NCBI GenBank assembly: GCA_018806915.1
Contig: JAGKQI010000009.1
Coordinates: forward strand, 372,001 to 436,000
Source of the DNA: Phytophthora colocasiae
Lineage: Eukaryota > Oomycota > Peronosporomycetes > Peronosporales > Peronosporaceae
Length of the DNA: 64,000 nucleotides
Direction: 5' to 3'
Shown here: positions 30,820 through 41,834 of the stretch, piece by piece
How the letters are laid out: every line of letters starts with the position of its first letter
Position numbering within the stretch: the first letter of the stretch is position 1
Position numbers and translations under genes: made by a program
Notes under the pieces: model-generated
Seen by the model: the letters and a program-made list of their open reading frames with translations, nothing else
Told to the model about the DNA's origin: nothing
Databases searched by the model: none

Positions 30820-31167
30820 AAAATAACGACGGAAAAACCCGCCGGGAAATGTTAGTGCTTTCAACGGGCAGCTTACACGACGGAAAAACACGACGTCATG
30901 GCATTACTGTTTTCTATTGGCTCAAAATTGAAATCTATGTCCCAAAGTCCAATTTTTGTTCATTACAAAATTCTGTTTTATCCAATAGAATCGGCAAAGC
31001 AAAATTTACAGCTATTATAAATAATATTCAACCAATCGAAGAAGCGATTTGCGGAAAATGGTTCACTTTTTTTGTATTCTTAGTGAGTTTTTCACCAGGT
31101 GGTCGGATGAACATTGCTAGACTTACGACGTCTTTTTGAGTCCGTCGTCTTTTTCCGTCGTTATTTG
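30820..31167. mobile_element. 348-bp MITE between initiator and ATG of effector copy 1
   Basis: The terminal inverted repeat AAATAACGACGGAAAAA appears at the left end and, inverted, at the right end; TA flanks both sides (30818-30819, 31168-31169), as for Tc1/mariner-type insertions. Sub-terminal ACGACG/GACGGAAAAA motifs repeat inside (30879, 31126-31160). It contains a 96-codon ORF from ATG 30849 to 31139 with no known domain. Its right end lies 19 nt from the effector ATG. Confidence 0.75.
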
Positions 31168-31186
31168 TAACGCCCTCCCAGTCAAA

Positions 31187-32938
31187 ATGACGGTCAAGCC
31201 CCGTTTTGTTTGCTTCTTCACTCTCGTCGTCTTTCTAGGCTGTGCATGCGAACTATCTGTCTCTACAGACACAAATGAGATACTAGTACTCTCTTCTGCA
31301 TACCACGCGGCTGGTGCAGAATCGACTCAAGTTTCCCGACACTTGAGGGCGTCGATAGCAACAGAAGACTACAATTACGAAGAACGAGCTATTCCCAACC
31401 TCTCGAAAGTAAAGGAACTAACCCAAAAAGGGTCGAAGAACCTAAAGAAGCTCGCGGAAGTGGCCAAAACCAAAATGAACCAGCACGTGACGGACTTGCG
31501 CTTCGCAAAGCTGGACAAAGTAAAGTCCAATGTCTTGGGCAGTTCACAGTTCGAGAAGTGGGCTGCTTCGGTGACCAAAGCGTACAAGAACAACCCGGAC
31601 GCAGCTGATGTGGCGATGGTTACGGCCATGGCGAGTCACTACGGCGATGACGGACTGGCAGCTATGCTAACGACTGCGAAGCAGGTGACAGGAACAAAAA
31701 CCACTGCCACTCGGCTGGAAAATGTGCAATTGAACATTTGGATGGCTGAAGGGAGGAACGCGGACAACGTGTATAACCTGCTAAAACTGGATGAAGCTGG
31801 TGGAAATCTGCTGAAGAAACCGGAATTGGATGCTTGGATTTCGTACACAGCTAGACTAAATAAGGACCCGTACGATCTACTGCTGTTTAAGCTGAAACCA
31901 CGTTATGACGACGCTGGACTCGCTAGTATGCTGGTTCGTGCGAAGAATGATCCTGCTACGAAGACAATCGCCGAGAAGTTGGAGACGCTGCAGTTGGAAA
32001 AATGGGTCAAGCAGAAGAATAATATGATCGACGTGTTCAAGATCCTGAAATTGAACGAGGAAGGATCAACCCTGCTCAAAAACCCAGCACTGAGCACATG
32101 GGTGTCGTACGCAAAAATGCTTAGCAAGGATGATCCAGATAAGCTGTTGTTCGCGGCGATCAAGCAGACTGGGTTTGATGAAGCAACTTTGGCTAGGATG
32201 ATTGGGTCCGCGAAGCAGGATGTCAATACTGGGGCTATTGCTGCTAAAATGGAGGAGTTGCAGATCAAGAAGTGGTCGAAGGCGGACAAGAGTGGCGATG
32301 ACATTTTCCAGCTCCTTGGACTCAAGAAGGCAGGAGATGGCGTGTTTGAGAGCCCAGTGTGGAGCACGTGGGTTGCCTATCTGAACAAGCATGAGGTGGA
32401 CGCCGATGAAGTGATGTTCACTGTTCTAAGAGCTCAATATGGTGATGAACGACTGACCAAACTGGTAGCGAAAGCCAGTGAAGTCTCAAGTACCAAAGAA
32501 ATTGCTGCCAAGTTGCAGCTGGACGTGTGGCACATGAACGGACAGACGTCAGATGAAGTGTTCAACATCCTCAAACTGAACAAAATGGGGGACAAGATCT
32601 TCGATAGTCCAGAATTGCAAACCTGGGTTGCATATGTCCGGAAACTGAGCAGAAACGCACGGCCAAACGAGTTTTCAGCTATTGTACAGCTGGAGAAGCG
32701 TTTCGGCACGGCGAAGTTGGCACGAATGCTCGCGAGATCGAAAGAGAGTTCCAAAACCACAGCAACGAAAGGATTTCTCTCGGACTTGCAGGAGTTGCAG
32801 TTCAAGAGGTGGATGGATGGGAAGCAAAATCCTACGAATGTCAGTGAGATGTTGGCTAAGAGCTCCAGACTCTCCAAGAAGGACAACGCGAAGGTGATCC
32901 GCGATTATCAAACGTACTTCACAGCAAATGCTTCTTAA
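31187..32938 (+). CDS. RxLR-dEER effector with tandem WY/LWY repeats, copy 1 (intact)
   Basis: 583 residues. Signal peptide about 1-21 (VCFFTLVVFLGCACE), RHLR at 51-54, EER at 65-67. The C-terminal part is a WY unit (W near 125) followed by LWY units whose LQ---W motifs sit near residues 183, 268, 358, 446 and 538, a period of about 88-90, each continuing L-L------P----W--Y. This is the architecture of the large LWY-type Avh proteins such as PSR2, where LWY pairs can recruit host PP2A; that function is known for relatives and not shown here. The ATG at 31187 follows the MITE; the frame upstream starts only with TTG. It is the only intact copy of four tandem paralogues. Confidence 0.9.
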   Translation: MTVKPRFVCFFTLVVFLGCACELSVSTDTNEILVLSSAYHAAGAESTQVSRHLRASIATEDYNYEERAIPNLSKVKELTQKGSKNLKKLAEVAKTKMNQHVTDLRFAKLDKVKSNVLGSSQFEKWAASVTKAYKNNPDAADVAMVTAMASHYGDDGLAAMLTTAKQVTGTKTTATRLENVQLNIWMAEGRNADNVYNLLKLDEAGGNLLKKPELDAWISYTARLNKDPYDLLLFKLKPRYDDAGLASMLVRAKNDPATKTIAEKLETLQLEKWVKQKNNMIDVFKILKLNEEGSTLLKNPALSTWVSYAKMLSKDDPDKLLFAAIKQTGFDEATLARMIGSAKQDVNTGAIAAKMEELQIKKWSKADKSGDDIFQLLGLKKAGDGVFESPVWSTWVAYLNKHEVDADEVMFTVLRAQYGDERLTKLVAKASEVSSTKEIAAKLQLDVWHMNGQTSDEVFNILKLNKMGDKIFDSPELQTWVAYVRKLSRNARPNEFSAIVQLEKRFGTAKLARMLARSKESSKTTATKGFLSDLQELQFKRWMDGKQNPTNVSEMLAKSSRLSKKDNAKVIRDYQTYFTANAS

Positions 32939-33575
32939 ACGCTGGTTTCGACGCGCATGTGCCTCGCATCGTTTCGGGCACCAGCAGAATCGATTCTGCT
33001 CGCTCGCAGGTCAAGATCAACAGTTGATTAATACCACAAAATAGACAGCTAGATTCATTAAATGTATCTCAGGAAGTTGCAAGTGAAGGCATACGAAAAG
33101 CAGGACTGCAAAATGACAGCTCACTTATGATCAGATATGTTGAATATTACGGCGGTGCTGAGCTTATCCCGCAGACACTGCTACTCCATCTACATGTAAC
33201 ACTTGAGTTTGGATTTCGATTGGTTAGCAAAACGGAATATCAATTCATCAATATTTTGAATGCTTGCGTGGAATTGATTTTGGCTTTGCACTCGTACTTT
33301 ACAACGTGACGCGTGCACAGCTCCGAAAAAGTAATCGGAGTACGATACACGTATCCCGACACGATCTGAGTTTGACTTAGAACGGACTGCCCCGAAAAAA
33401 AAAAAGATCCGCTACAACAGGATTGCCATCAACGATGACGACCATGGTAAGTTCATGTGTACCAGCGATGTAGTTCATGCACCATGGTGCTACCATTAGA
33501 ACATGATCTTGCCCAATACAGGGATAATACGAAAGTCGTTCACTCCGCAACTAGCCATCGACTTCGCAGTTCAGA
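32939..33575. other. Intergenic between effector copies 1 and 2
   Basis: 637 nt, no gene. An A11 tract lies near 33396; the initiator-like CACTCCGCAACTAGCC just before 33560 probably serves copy 2. Confidence 0.5.
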
Positions 33576-35591
33576 ATGACGGTCAAGTACCGATATATCT
33601 GCTTTTTTACTCTCGTGGTTATCGTTCTGGGCTTTGCATGTGAGCTACCAGTATCCGTATCTGCATCTAGCAAGGTATTGGTTGGTGGAGAATTTACTAG
33701 TGTTCACCGATACTTGAGGGCATCTGTATCTAAGCAAGATAACAACTTCGAAGAACGAGTTATTCCTAACCTCTCGAAAGTAAAGGAATTAACTCAAAAA
33801 GGGTCGAAGAATATCAAGAAGCTCGTGGAGGAGACCAAAACGAAGATGAACCAGCATAAGGCTGACTTGAGATTCGCGAAACTGGACAAAGTAAAGTCTA
33901 ATATCTTCAGCAGCTCAGAGTTCGAGAAGTGGGCTGCATCTGTGACCAAAGCACACAAGTATAACCGAGATGAAGCTGAAGTGGCGATGGTGACGGCCTT
34001 GGCGAGTCACTACGGCGATGGCAGACTGGCATCGATGCTAGTGGCTGCCAAGCAAGCGAAAGACACGAAAAGAGCTGCTACTCACTTAGAATACGTGCAG
34101 GAGAACATTTGGGCGGCTCAAGGGAAAAGCGCGGACGATGTTTTCAACCTGCTAAAACTCGATGAAGCCGGCGAAAATCTGTTGAAAAGGCCAGAATTGA
34201 GTGTTTGGATCTCACACACAAACAGACTGAAATGGAAGAATTACGAGACCAAACTGGGTGACGACCCGTACGATCTTCTCCTGGCCAAGCTGAAACAACA
34301 TTACGACGACACTGGACTTGCCAACTTGCTGGCTCGGACGAAGAATGATCCTGCCACGAAGACAATTGCAGAGAAGTTGGAGAAGTTGCAGTTAGAAAAT
34401 TGGCTGAAGGAGAAGAAAAGCATGATTGTCATGGTTTCAACCACAACATGGCTATCATCGTGCAGCAAGCTGTTTTATTTCAGCCATCACCTCATGGCTC
34501 GAACAGCAAGACTCCTCAAGTTTCAGCTGCACCTGGATAGTACATTAACTTGCATTCAACCAGTGTTAGACAGCTTCACGAGTAGATAGCTATTGTTGAT
34601 ATCATCGTCAATTTCATTCTCAATTTTACTTTCTACAACTCAAGTCTCGACTACAACTCAAGCTTCGGCTACAACTCAAGTCTCGACTACAACTCAAGTC
34701 TGTACAATTGCGTCTCCACGATACCACGTGACAATGATGGACGTATTCAAGATCCTGAAACTGAACGAGGAAGGCTCAATGGTTCTCAAAAGCCCAGTGC
34801 TAAGTACGTGGAGGGCGTACGCAAAAATGCTTCACAAGAATCCTGACGAGCTATTGTTTCTGGCACTCAAACAGACAGGCATGGACGATGCAGCTAAAAC
34901 ATTGGAGACAAAGCTGATCAAAAGGTGGATATCTAAGAAGAAAAGTGGTGATAACATCTTCCGGTTACTTGAACTCAAGAAGGCAGGAGATAGAGTATTC
35001 GAGAACCCACTGTGGGGGACGTGGGTTGCCTATCTGAATAAGCACAAGGTGGACGCCGATGAAGTGATGTTTACTGTTCTAAAAGCTCAATATGGTGATG
35101 AACGACTGACCAAACTCGTAGCGAAGGCCAGTCAAGTCTCGAGTACCAAGGAAATCGCTGCCAAGTTGCAGTTGAACGTGTGGCGTATGAATGGACAAAC
35201 GTCAGATGAAGTGTTCAACATCCTCAAACTGGATAAAATGGGGGACAAGATCTTCGATAGTCCAGAATTGAAAACCTGGGTTGCTTATGTCCGGAAACTA
35301 AGCACTTACGCACAGCCAAACGATTTTTCAGCTATTGTACAGTTGGAGAAGCGTTTCGGCACGGCGAAGTTGGCAACAATGCTCGCGAGTTCGAAAGAGA
35401 GTGCTAAAACCGCAGCCACGAAGGAGTTTCTCTCGACTTTGCAGAAGTCACAGTTCAAGAGGTGGAAGCTTGGGAAGAAGGACCCTACGGATGTCACCGA
35501 GATGTTGGCTAAGAGCTCCAGACTCTCCAAGAGCGACAACACGAAGGTGATTCGTGATTATCAAGCTTATTTCACAGCCAAAACGGCTTAA
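33576..35591 (+). pseudogene. RxLR-dEER LWY effector, copy 2, interrupted by a solo-LTR-like insertion
   Basis: The ATG at 33576 opens a signal peptide, RYLR (45-48) and EER (59-61), followed by WY and LWY units as in copy 1. After KEKKSM at nt 34424 an insertion of 307 bp plus a 5-bp target duplication (312 nt, a multiple of three) breaks the protein. The frame passes through the insertion except for one TAG at 34587-34589 and then continues in the same frame with DVFKILKLNEEG and the remaining LWY units to 35591. As it stands a 337-residue protein with about two LWY units would be made; the rest would be silent unless read through or spliced. Confidence 0.85.
34427..34733. mobile_element. 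Solo-LTR-like insertion (307 bp) in effector copy 2
   Basis: It begins TGTCATGG and ends CGTGACA, so has TG...CA ends with TGTCA/TGACA inverted termini, and is flanked by the 5-bp direct repeat ATGAT (34422-34426, 34734-34738). This is the form of a solo LTR. It includes four imperfect 18-bp repeats with core CTACAACTCAAG (34636-34706). Removal of insert plus one ATGAT would give the same length as the paralogues, which supports the boundaries. Confidence 0.65.
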
Positions 35592-35892
35592 AAAACCCAT
35601 GACTCTGTGAGCACTAACACGGAAACTTTGTAGGTATCCAGCACTTATAGTAGAGTGCACAAGCTCGTTTTGTTTACTTTAACTCATGAAATGAAAAAAT
35701 GGCCCTATTTTCTTGTGATTGGAACCGCGTCAACACTGAACTACATCAACATTGTCTGCGACGCATCATCAATTGCCTTCATCATCAAGCAGCTGTATTA
35801 TATACTAGTACTAATACATGTAGTTCTAAGTAAGTTACTACATGTAGTAAGCCTACTCAGTGTCCATTCGACAACAGGCCATCAGCCTCACA
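35592..35892. other. Promoter region of effector copy 3
   Basis: About 300 nt without a gene. The block at 35697-35741 (TGGCCCTATTTTCTTG...) is similar to 51576-51619 upstream of copy 4, so the duplication included the promoter. An initiator-like CATTCGACAAC lies at 35864. Confidence 0.5.
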
Positions 35893-37249
35893 ATGAAAGC
35901 CAAATCCCGTTCTATCTGCAGCTTCACTTTCGTGATTATTTTGCTAGGCTCTGCGTGCGAACTATCTGTTTCTACAAGCGCTAACGCAAATCTCTCTTCT
36001 GCATACCACGCGGCTGGTGCAAAATCAACTCAAGTTTCCCGACACTTGAGGGCGTCGATAGCAACAGAAGACTACGACTACGAAGAACGAGCTATTCCCA
36101 ACCTCTCGAAAGTAAAAGAACTAACCCAAAAAGGGTCGAAGAACCTAAAGAAGCTCGCGGAAGTGGCCAAAACCAAAATGAACCAGCACGTGGCAGACTT
36201 CCAATTTGCAAAGCTGGACAAAGTAAAATCCAATGTCTTAAGCAGTTCACAGTTCGAAAAGTGGGCTGCTTCGGTGACCAAAGCGTACAAGAACAACCCG
36301 GACGCAGCTGATGTGGCGATGGTTACGGCCATGGCGAGTCACTACGGCGATGACGGACTGGCAGCTATGCTAACGACTGCGAAGCAGGTGACAGGAACAA
36401 AAACCACTGCCACTCGGCTGGAAAATTGGCAATTGAACATTTGGATGGCTGAAGGGAGGAACGCGAACAACGTGTATAACCTGCTAAAACTGGATGAAGC
36501 TGGCGGAAATCTGCTGAAGAAGCCGGAATTGAATGCTTGGATTTCGTTCACGACCAGACTGAACAAGGACCCGTACGATCTGCTGCTCTTCAAGCTGAAA
36601 CCACGTTATGACGACGCTGGACTTGCCAGTATGCTGGTTCGTGCGAAGAATGACCCTGCTACGAAGACAATCGCCGAGAAGTTGGAGACGCTGCAGTTGG
36701 AAAAATGGATCAAGCAGAAGAAGAGCGTAGTCGACGTGTTCAAGATCCTAAAATTGAACGAAGAAGGCTCAATGGTGCTCAAAAGCCCAGTTCTAAGTTC
36801 GTGGATAACGTACGCGAAAATGCTCAAGGAGGATCCGGACGAGCTGCTGTTCCTGGCGTTGAAGCAGACAGGATTGGATGATGCGGCTGCTATACTGGGG
36901 GAACCAATGATAAAAAAATGGTCGAGGACGGACAAGAGTGGTGATGACATTTTCCGGTTACTTGAACTCAAGAAGGCAGGAGACAGAGTATTCGAGAACC
37001 CACTGTGGGGGACGTGGGTTGCCTATCTGAATAAGCACGAGGAGTTTGCTGACGATGTGATGTTTACTGTTTTAAAAGCTCAATATGGTGATGAAGGTAG
37101 ACTTTTAAATGGATCATATTCCGATCAAAACAAAAAAGGTCAACCCCATAATTTTGCACTGGTCAAGGGATTTGGTCAAATCTATTGGTTGACCTGGACC
37201 GACATTCCATCGCCCCACACTCCTTCTTACCCACTCCCTCCGACCCACT

Positions 37250-38248
37250 ATGCAGCAAGAAGGCTCCCCGTCTTCAGTATCGACGCTGGAACTATCTCCC
37301 CCGTCATCCGCTGACACTCACGCCAGCCAGCAGTACTCACTTAGAAAGCGTTCAGGTCGAAGCAGGAGCTCAGAGCGCAGAAGCCTCTCGAGTCGGAGCT
37401 CGAACCCTCAACATGATCGAAACCGAAACCGAAGCCGGAGTTCTGGGCATGGGCGACACCGATGCAGGAGCCGCAGTTTTGAACGAAGCAGGAGCCGGAG
37501 TCGGAATACCAGGCGTGAGCAACGCCGACACAGGAGCCGGAGTTCCGAACGAAGCAGAAGCCGGAGCTCTGGACGTGATCGAGGCAGGAGCCGGAGTCGG
37601 AATTCCAGGCGTGGGCGACGCCCAAGTAGCAGTTCGGGGATTGAACGTCAAGCAAGTCTAAGCAGCCCTCCTCGCTCAAGTAATACCGATGGCGATCTGC
37701 TGACAATACCTACTCATCCTAGGCTATACCCGACCACGACAGCAGCACCTGTTGAAGTAAGTGCGGCACCTACCAGGCGCAGGCATACTGTGTTGCATGC
37801 CGCTGGACACGCATTTACACGCTACAACCAGTCCGACATTAGGACGTCGTACAGGTGTAGCGCGTATAGAAGCGCAAAATGCAAAGCGAAACTGCACTTT
37901 ATTCACAAGAAGAACGAGTACGAGTTTCGCGATGAGCACACGTGTCAGCGTGGCCATCGTGCCACATTGCCGCCGGGACTGGATGTGAGTGAAGATATGG
38001 AAGAGGCTACTGATACTATGGCCCTGACACGAATGGATCTTACTCCGGAACGTATTTGGAAGCTAATACGCGATGACTTCTACCCTGAATCGCTGTCTTT
38101 AGTTCAGTATGGACTTACACGCGAACAAGTAATCCAGCGTGTACATCGGACTCGGCGAAGCCATTTCGGTGCAGACCTGCATGGTGTAGTGGAAGTCCCT
38201 CCGCTATCACTGGTACCAGGTAGCAGGCAGCCATTTTTCCAATTCTAA
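37250..38248 (+). pseudogene. MULE-1 transposase N-terminal part with RS-rich region
   Basis: 332 codons from the ATG at 37250. Residues about 30-130 are dominated by Arg-Ser dipeptides in an irregular 15-24-bp repeat (SRSRSRNTRR, SRSSGRDRGRSRSR), like splicing-factor RS domains. Then a FLYWCH/WRKY-like zinc-binding motif (YRCSAYRSAKCKAKLHF ending H-C near EHTC) and a helical region (RIWKLIRDDFY). The frame ends at 38248 just before the DDE core, which is in another frame, so there is a frame break near 38240-38260. Confidence 0.65.
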
Positions 38249-38259
38249 GGTGATCCTAC

Positions 38260-39125
38260 ATGAATGGATCTACGCTGGAACGCTTGGTTGGGTGGGCTCA
38301 TCCAGAGCTTCTCAAGCTGCTAAAGTATAAGAGGACTACGCTGTTTCTGGATGGGACTTTTCGTTGCGTACCTCAGCCATTCTACCAATGTGTAGTTATG
38401 ATGGTATTTGATAACGCGACCGATCTATTTGTACCTGTGTTTTACACGCTGTGTACCGCCAAAACACAAGATACGTATTGGCATTTGATGGAGGCAGTGA
38501 ATGTGGCTGCCGATGACAAAATTGAGCCAAGTGCGGTAGTTTGTGACTTCGAGGAAGGCTTGCAAGCTGCCGCTCAAGTGCAGTTTCCAGACGCGGATAT
38601 TGTGGGATGCTACTTCCACTTTAAACAGGCATGTCGAAGGAAGTTGAAAGCGCTCCAAATACCTGAGAGAGAAGCCGCTATTGCAATGAGGAAGGGGGTT
38701 TTGGACATGCTTACCGTCATTCCTCACGATAAGATTGAAGGTCCTGGCATCCGGTATGTACAAGACAAAGTTCGCAGTATCTGCTTGGAAAAGAACGTAT
38801 CTTTCACTGAGTCCCTGTGGGGGTTATTCTGGTCATATTTTCGTAAAACCTGGCTAAAAACCTACAAGCCGAGCGTTTGGAACGTTCATGACGTCGATGA
38901 AGCCATGGTTAGTCGAACCAATAATCCTCTAGAGCGGTTCAATCGTGAGATTAACGCTGCGTTGCCGTCTCCCCACCCATACCCGCTTTCGTCGCCATGA
39001 TTCAAGTCCTTTCCCAACGTCACGTCGATCGAATCGATGACATGGCGAAGTGTCGTGCCAAGCAGCGTCCACGCCGCCGAAACATTGAGCCAGTGAATCT
39101 CCCTGAATCTATAGTCTTGGAATAG
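38260..39125 (+). pseudogene. MULE-1 transposase DDE core
   Basis: Reads WAHPELLKLLKYKRTTLFLDGTFR (in separate parts) with the first Asp (LDGTF), second Asp (VCDFEEG), the CYFHFKQ block and the third acidic residue in NNPLERFNRE. The frame ends at 39000, but the homologous reading goes on in another frame (FVAMIQVLSQRHVDRIDD) to a stop at about 39125. Two frame breaks make the transposase inactive as read. Confidence 0.75.
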
Positions 39126-40100
39126 CGTCAATAAACTACAATGTGGATATTCGTGAGCACATACCGTCACGGCTTACCTGGTGGCCTGGTGTTACATGAT
39201 GTTCATGAAGTTCGTATTCTTAGGCGATCAACTTTGGTCAACGTTTTTTGAAGTGGTCAACGGATTTGGTCATTGACCTTTTTTGTTTTGATCGGAATAT
39301 GATCCATTTATAATCCTTCGGGTGATGAACGACTGACCAAACTGGCAGCAAAAGCCGGTGAGGTCACGAGTACGAAGGGAATCGCTGCCAAATTGCAGCT
39401 GAGTATGTGGCGCATGAACGGACAGACATCAGATGAAGTGTTCAATATTCTCAAACTGAACAAAATGGGGGATAAAATCTTCGAGAGCCCAGAATTGAAA
39501 ATCTGGGTTGCTTATGTCCAGAAACTAAGCACTTACGCGCAGCCAAACGAGTTTTCAGCTATTGTACAGTTGGAGAAGCGTTTCGGCACGGCGAAGTTGG
39601 CAACAATGCTCGCGAGTTCGAAAGAGAGTGCTAAAACCGCAGCCACGATACAATTTCTCTCGACTTTGCAGAAGTCACAGTTCAAGAGGTGGAAGCTTGG
39701 GAAGAAGAACCCTACGCATGTCAGTGAGATGTTAGCAAAGAGCTCCAATCTTGCCAAGAGCGACAACACGAAGGTGATTCGTGATTATCAAGCTTATTTC
39801 ACAGCAAGAGCTGCTTAACCCCTCAGTTACCAACGTCGTAAGTTACGACTTAGCGGTGGACACAAGTCGTAACTTGCGACGTAGCTGAAGGCCTCAAACA
39901 GTAAATGGCTCGGAAAAAGTGGCCACATTAATGAAACCAAGTCAAAATAGACGAGCGCAAAACATTAGTTGACACAGGTCAAATGTGGCCAGAACATAAA
40001 ATAGCTCGATGTGCAGCAAATCTACGCGATCAGATGATGTGTGAGCGCCGTTGGTCGTTTGAGTGGCTGGCAGAGAGACCTCATTCCAGATTTTGCCGGC

Positions 40101-41160
40101 ATGGCAAGAATACGAAAGAGCCCCGCCACCAGGCAGTCAGTGATCTCGGATGCAATCCGCAACGTGGATTTCAAGCATCTCTGGCGGCAGCTACGAGCCG
40201 CCGGTTGGACATCGAAACGGCCATCGGGACTTTCAAACGAGTGGTCGTATTCATCGCCTAATGGCGAATCGTTTGTCGGTACTGTTCACTATTCTCTAAT
40301 TATCAGCTCAAAAATACTAATATGTTATGGTGAAGGGGAAGATGCTGTCGTCGGATTCGCACTCGAATCAGGACTCTCAGTGGATAGCAGCGAAGCGCAC
40401 CAGACTGAGGATAGTGACGAAGGGTCCAACGAGCCGGATACTGAGGCCAATACGATGACAGCCTCCCAGATTGACACCACGATCATGTTATCTGCGAACA
40501 CTATCGACCACATCTTTGACGCAGACGCTGAGGTGGCCGTAGATCCATCGCCACAAGAGGTCGCTGATCCAGAGAGTAGTGGTGCTGACGCTGTTGAGGG
40601 AAGGTGACGAAGCCGAGGACAATATTGCCGTGGCGGTGAACGACGTGAATGGTGACAGAGATGAGGTCACCAATGTACTGTGGGTAAATGCAAGCGATGT
40701 GAACGTGGTGCACGATGACAATCATTCGGATGAGTACGAGTCAATTGGTTCCAGTGGCAGTGACGCTAGTGATAATAGCGGCGACGAGGGTATCGTGCGT
40801 CGCGAGTACCCAAGCGACGCAGACGAACTAGACGACGATGTGGCCGGTATGGATGACGCGTTCATTCAGTCGCTAGGGGGAAGTCTAGCTTTAGACGCTA
40901 TTGACATGAATGCACTTCGGCAGTTCTCATGGAGCCCATCGTCGTCGGAGTTCGAGCCTTCACATGCCGACTACCCCCAGTTATCAAACGATATTGCCAC
41001 ACCGATACCAGAATTGCAAGACGCAGCCGATTCACCTCTTCATCTTCTATTCTACTTTGTACCGAAGTCATTGTGGGTGCATATTGCGAAGGAGACCAAT
41101 CGCTACAAGAAACAAACTGCGCATACAAGAGCACAGCGAATAAGAACAAAGCAGTTGAAG
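40101..41160 (+). pseudogene. piggyBac transposase, 5' part
   Basis: From the ATG at 40101 the frame gives FKHLWRQLRAAGWTSKRPSG, the conserved start of oomycete piggyBac proteins, then an acidic stretch. Near 40600 the homologous reading changes frame (EGDEAEDNIAVAV), showing a one-base break, and runs to LLFYFVPKSLWVHIAKETNRY and KQLK at 41160, where the gypsy element was inserted. A short intron near 40273-40310 cannot be excluded. Confidence 0.65.
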
Positions 41161-41620
41161 TGTAACGGGGTTACACGTACAAGTGGTTGTACCACTTGTA
41201 ACTCTAACAGTTAGGATAACTGTTAGAGGTTGGAAATGGGCCTCAGACCTTGGTGTGCTGTACACACCAATGGATACATGGGCGAACCACATTATTGGGT
41301 GGTTCGTGTGCATTTGTGCATATTATTGGTAGAAAGTAACGGATTTCTACCAATCACTGAGCAGAGTTTCTGCCAACCACACGTTGGCAGACCCTTTAGA
41401 AATAGATAACAAACAGTTTTAGGAGGTCCATAATTGGCTTATGCCAAATTCAATAACAGTTCTCATTTTACGGTATTTTGCAGTTTAATTTAGTTATATT
41501 TGATTTAATTATACTTATTTAAATAAGTATACTTAAATTAAGTCTATTCTAATTGCACGCTTCCTCATACACGTAAGCGCACGTGTACGCCACCTAATAG
41601 GTCTAGGTAGACCCATTACA
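41161..41620 (+). repeat. 5' LTR of gypsy 1
   Basis: 460 bp, TGTAACGGGG...CCATTACA. It contains perfect hairpins at 41178-41200 (9-bp arms), 41202-41228 (12-bp arms) and a 22-bp palindrome at 41510-41531. It is followed by a putative primer-binding region CTGGTAGCACTTTGTAG (41622-41638); gypsy 2 has nearly the same sequence inside its 5' LTR. Confidence 0.95.
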
Positions 41621-41834
41621 CCTGGTAGCACTTTGTAGTCCGTCCCACGACCGACTGCTGTTCGTTCGTATGGAGTCATACGAACGCGGGGTAGAGAACT
41701 CCCCAATGGATGAGGGATCCGCTGGGACCCCTCACATGTCTGTGACGCGCACGGACTGTGCCCACCTGTCAGATCCAGAGTGGGAAGCTCTCTAAAGACT
41801 TTCACAAGTCATTGGAGAGGCAGCGGTAGCGACG

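Larger units (their letters stand above)
37096..39320 (+). mobile_element. Mutator-like element (MULE-1) with 9-bp target duplication
   Basis: Flanked by GGTGATGAA at 37087-37095 and 39321-39329. The terminal inverted repeats share AAATGGATCATATTCCGATC and its continuation (about 37 bp of near-perfect match inside less-conserved outer tips). It carries a transposase in broken frames (next two entries). The 9-bp duplication and DDE protein identify it as a MULE. Confidence 0.9.
35893..39818 (+). pseudogene. RxLR-dEER LWY effector, copy 3, split by a MULE
   Basis: The ATG at 35893 opens a signal peptide, RHLR (50-53), EER (64-66) and WY/LWY units nearly identical to copy 1 in the first 300 residues. 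At 37095 (codons GGT GAT GAA) a 2225-bp MULE interrupts; the remaining C-terminal part (39330-39818; LQLSMW..., LQKSQFKRW...) follows after the second copy of GGTGATGAA in the matching frame and ends with the TAA at 39816-39818. The two parts together are the size of copy 1. The gene as it stands runs into the element and would end at 37314. The stop codon itself lies in the TTAA of a piggyBac insertion. Confidence 0.85.

Noticed and set aside
33127..33309. 60-codon plus-strand ORF between effector copies 1 and 2
   Set aside because: No domain, no signal peptide, length expected by chance.
34425..34736. Intron in effector copy 2
   Set aside because: No GT-AG pair at positions that restore the paralogue sequence; TG...CA ends and ATGAT duplication fit a solo LTR better.
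40898..41149. CRISPR-like or bacterial features
   Set aside because: No spaced direct repeats anywhere; introns and gene types are eukaryotic.
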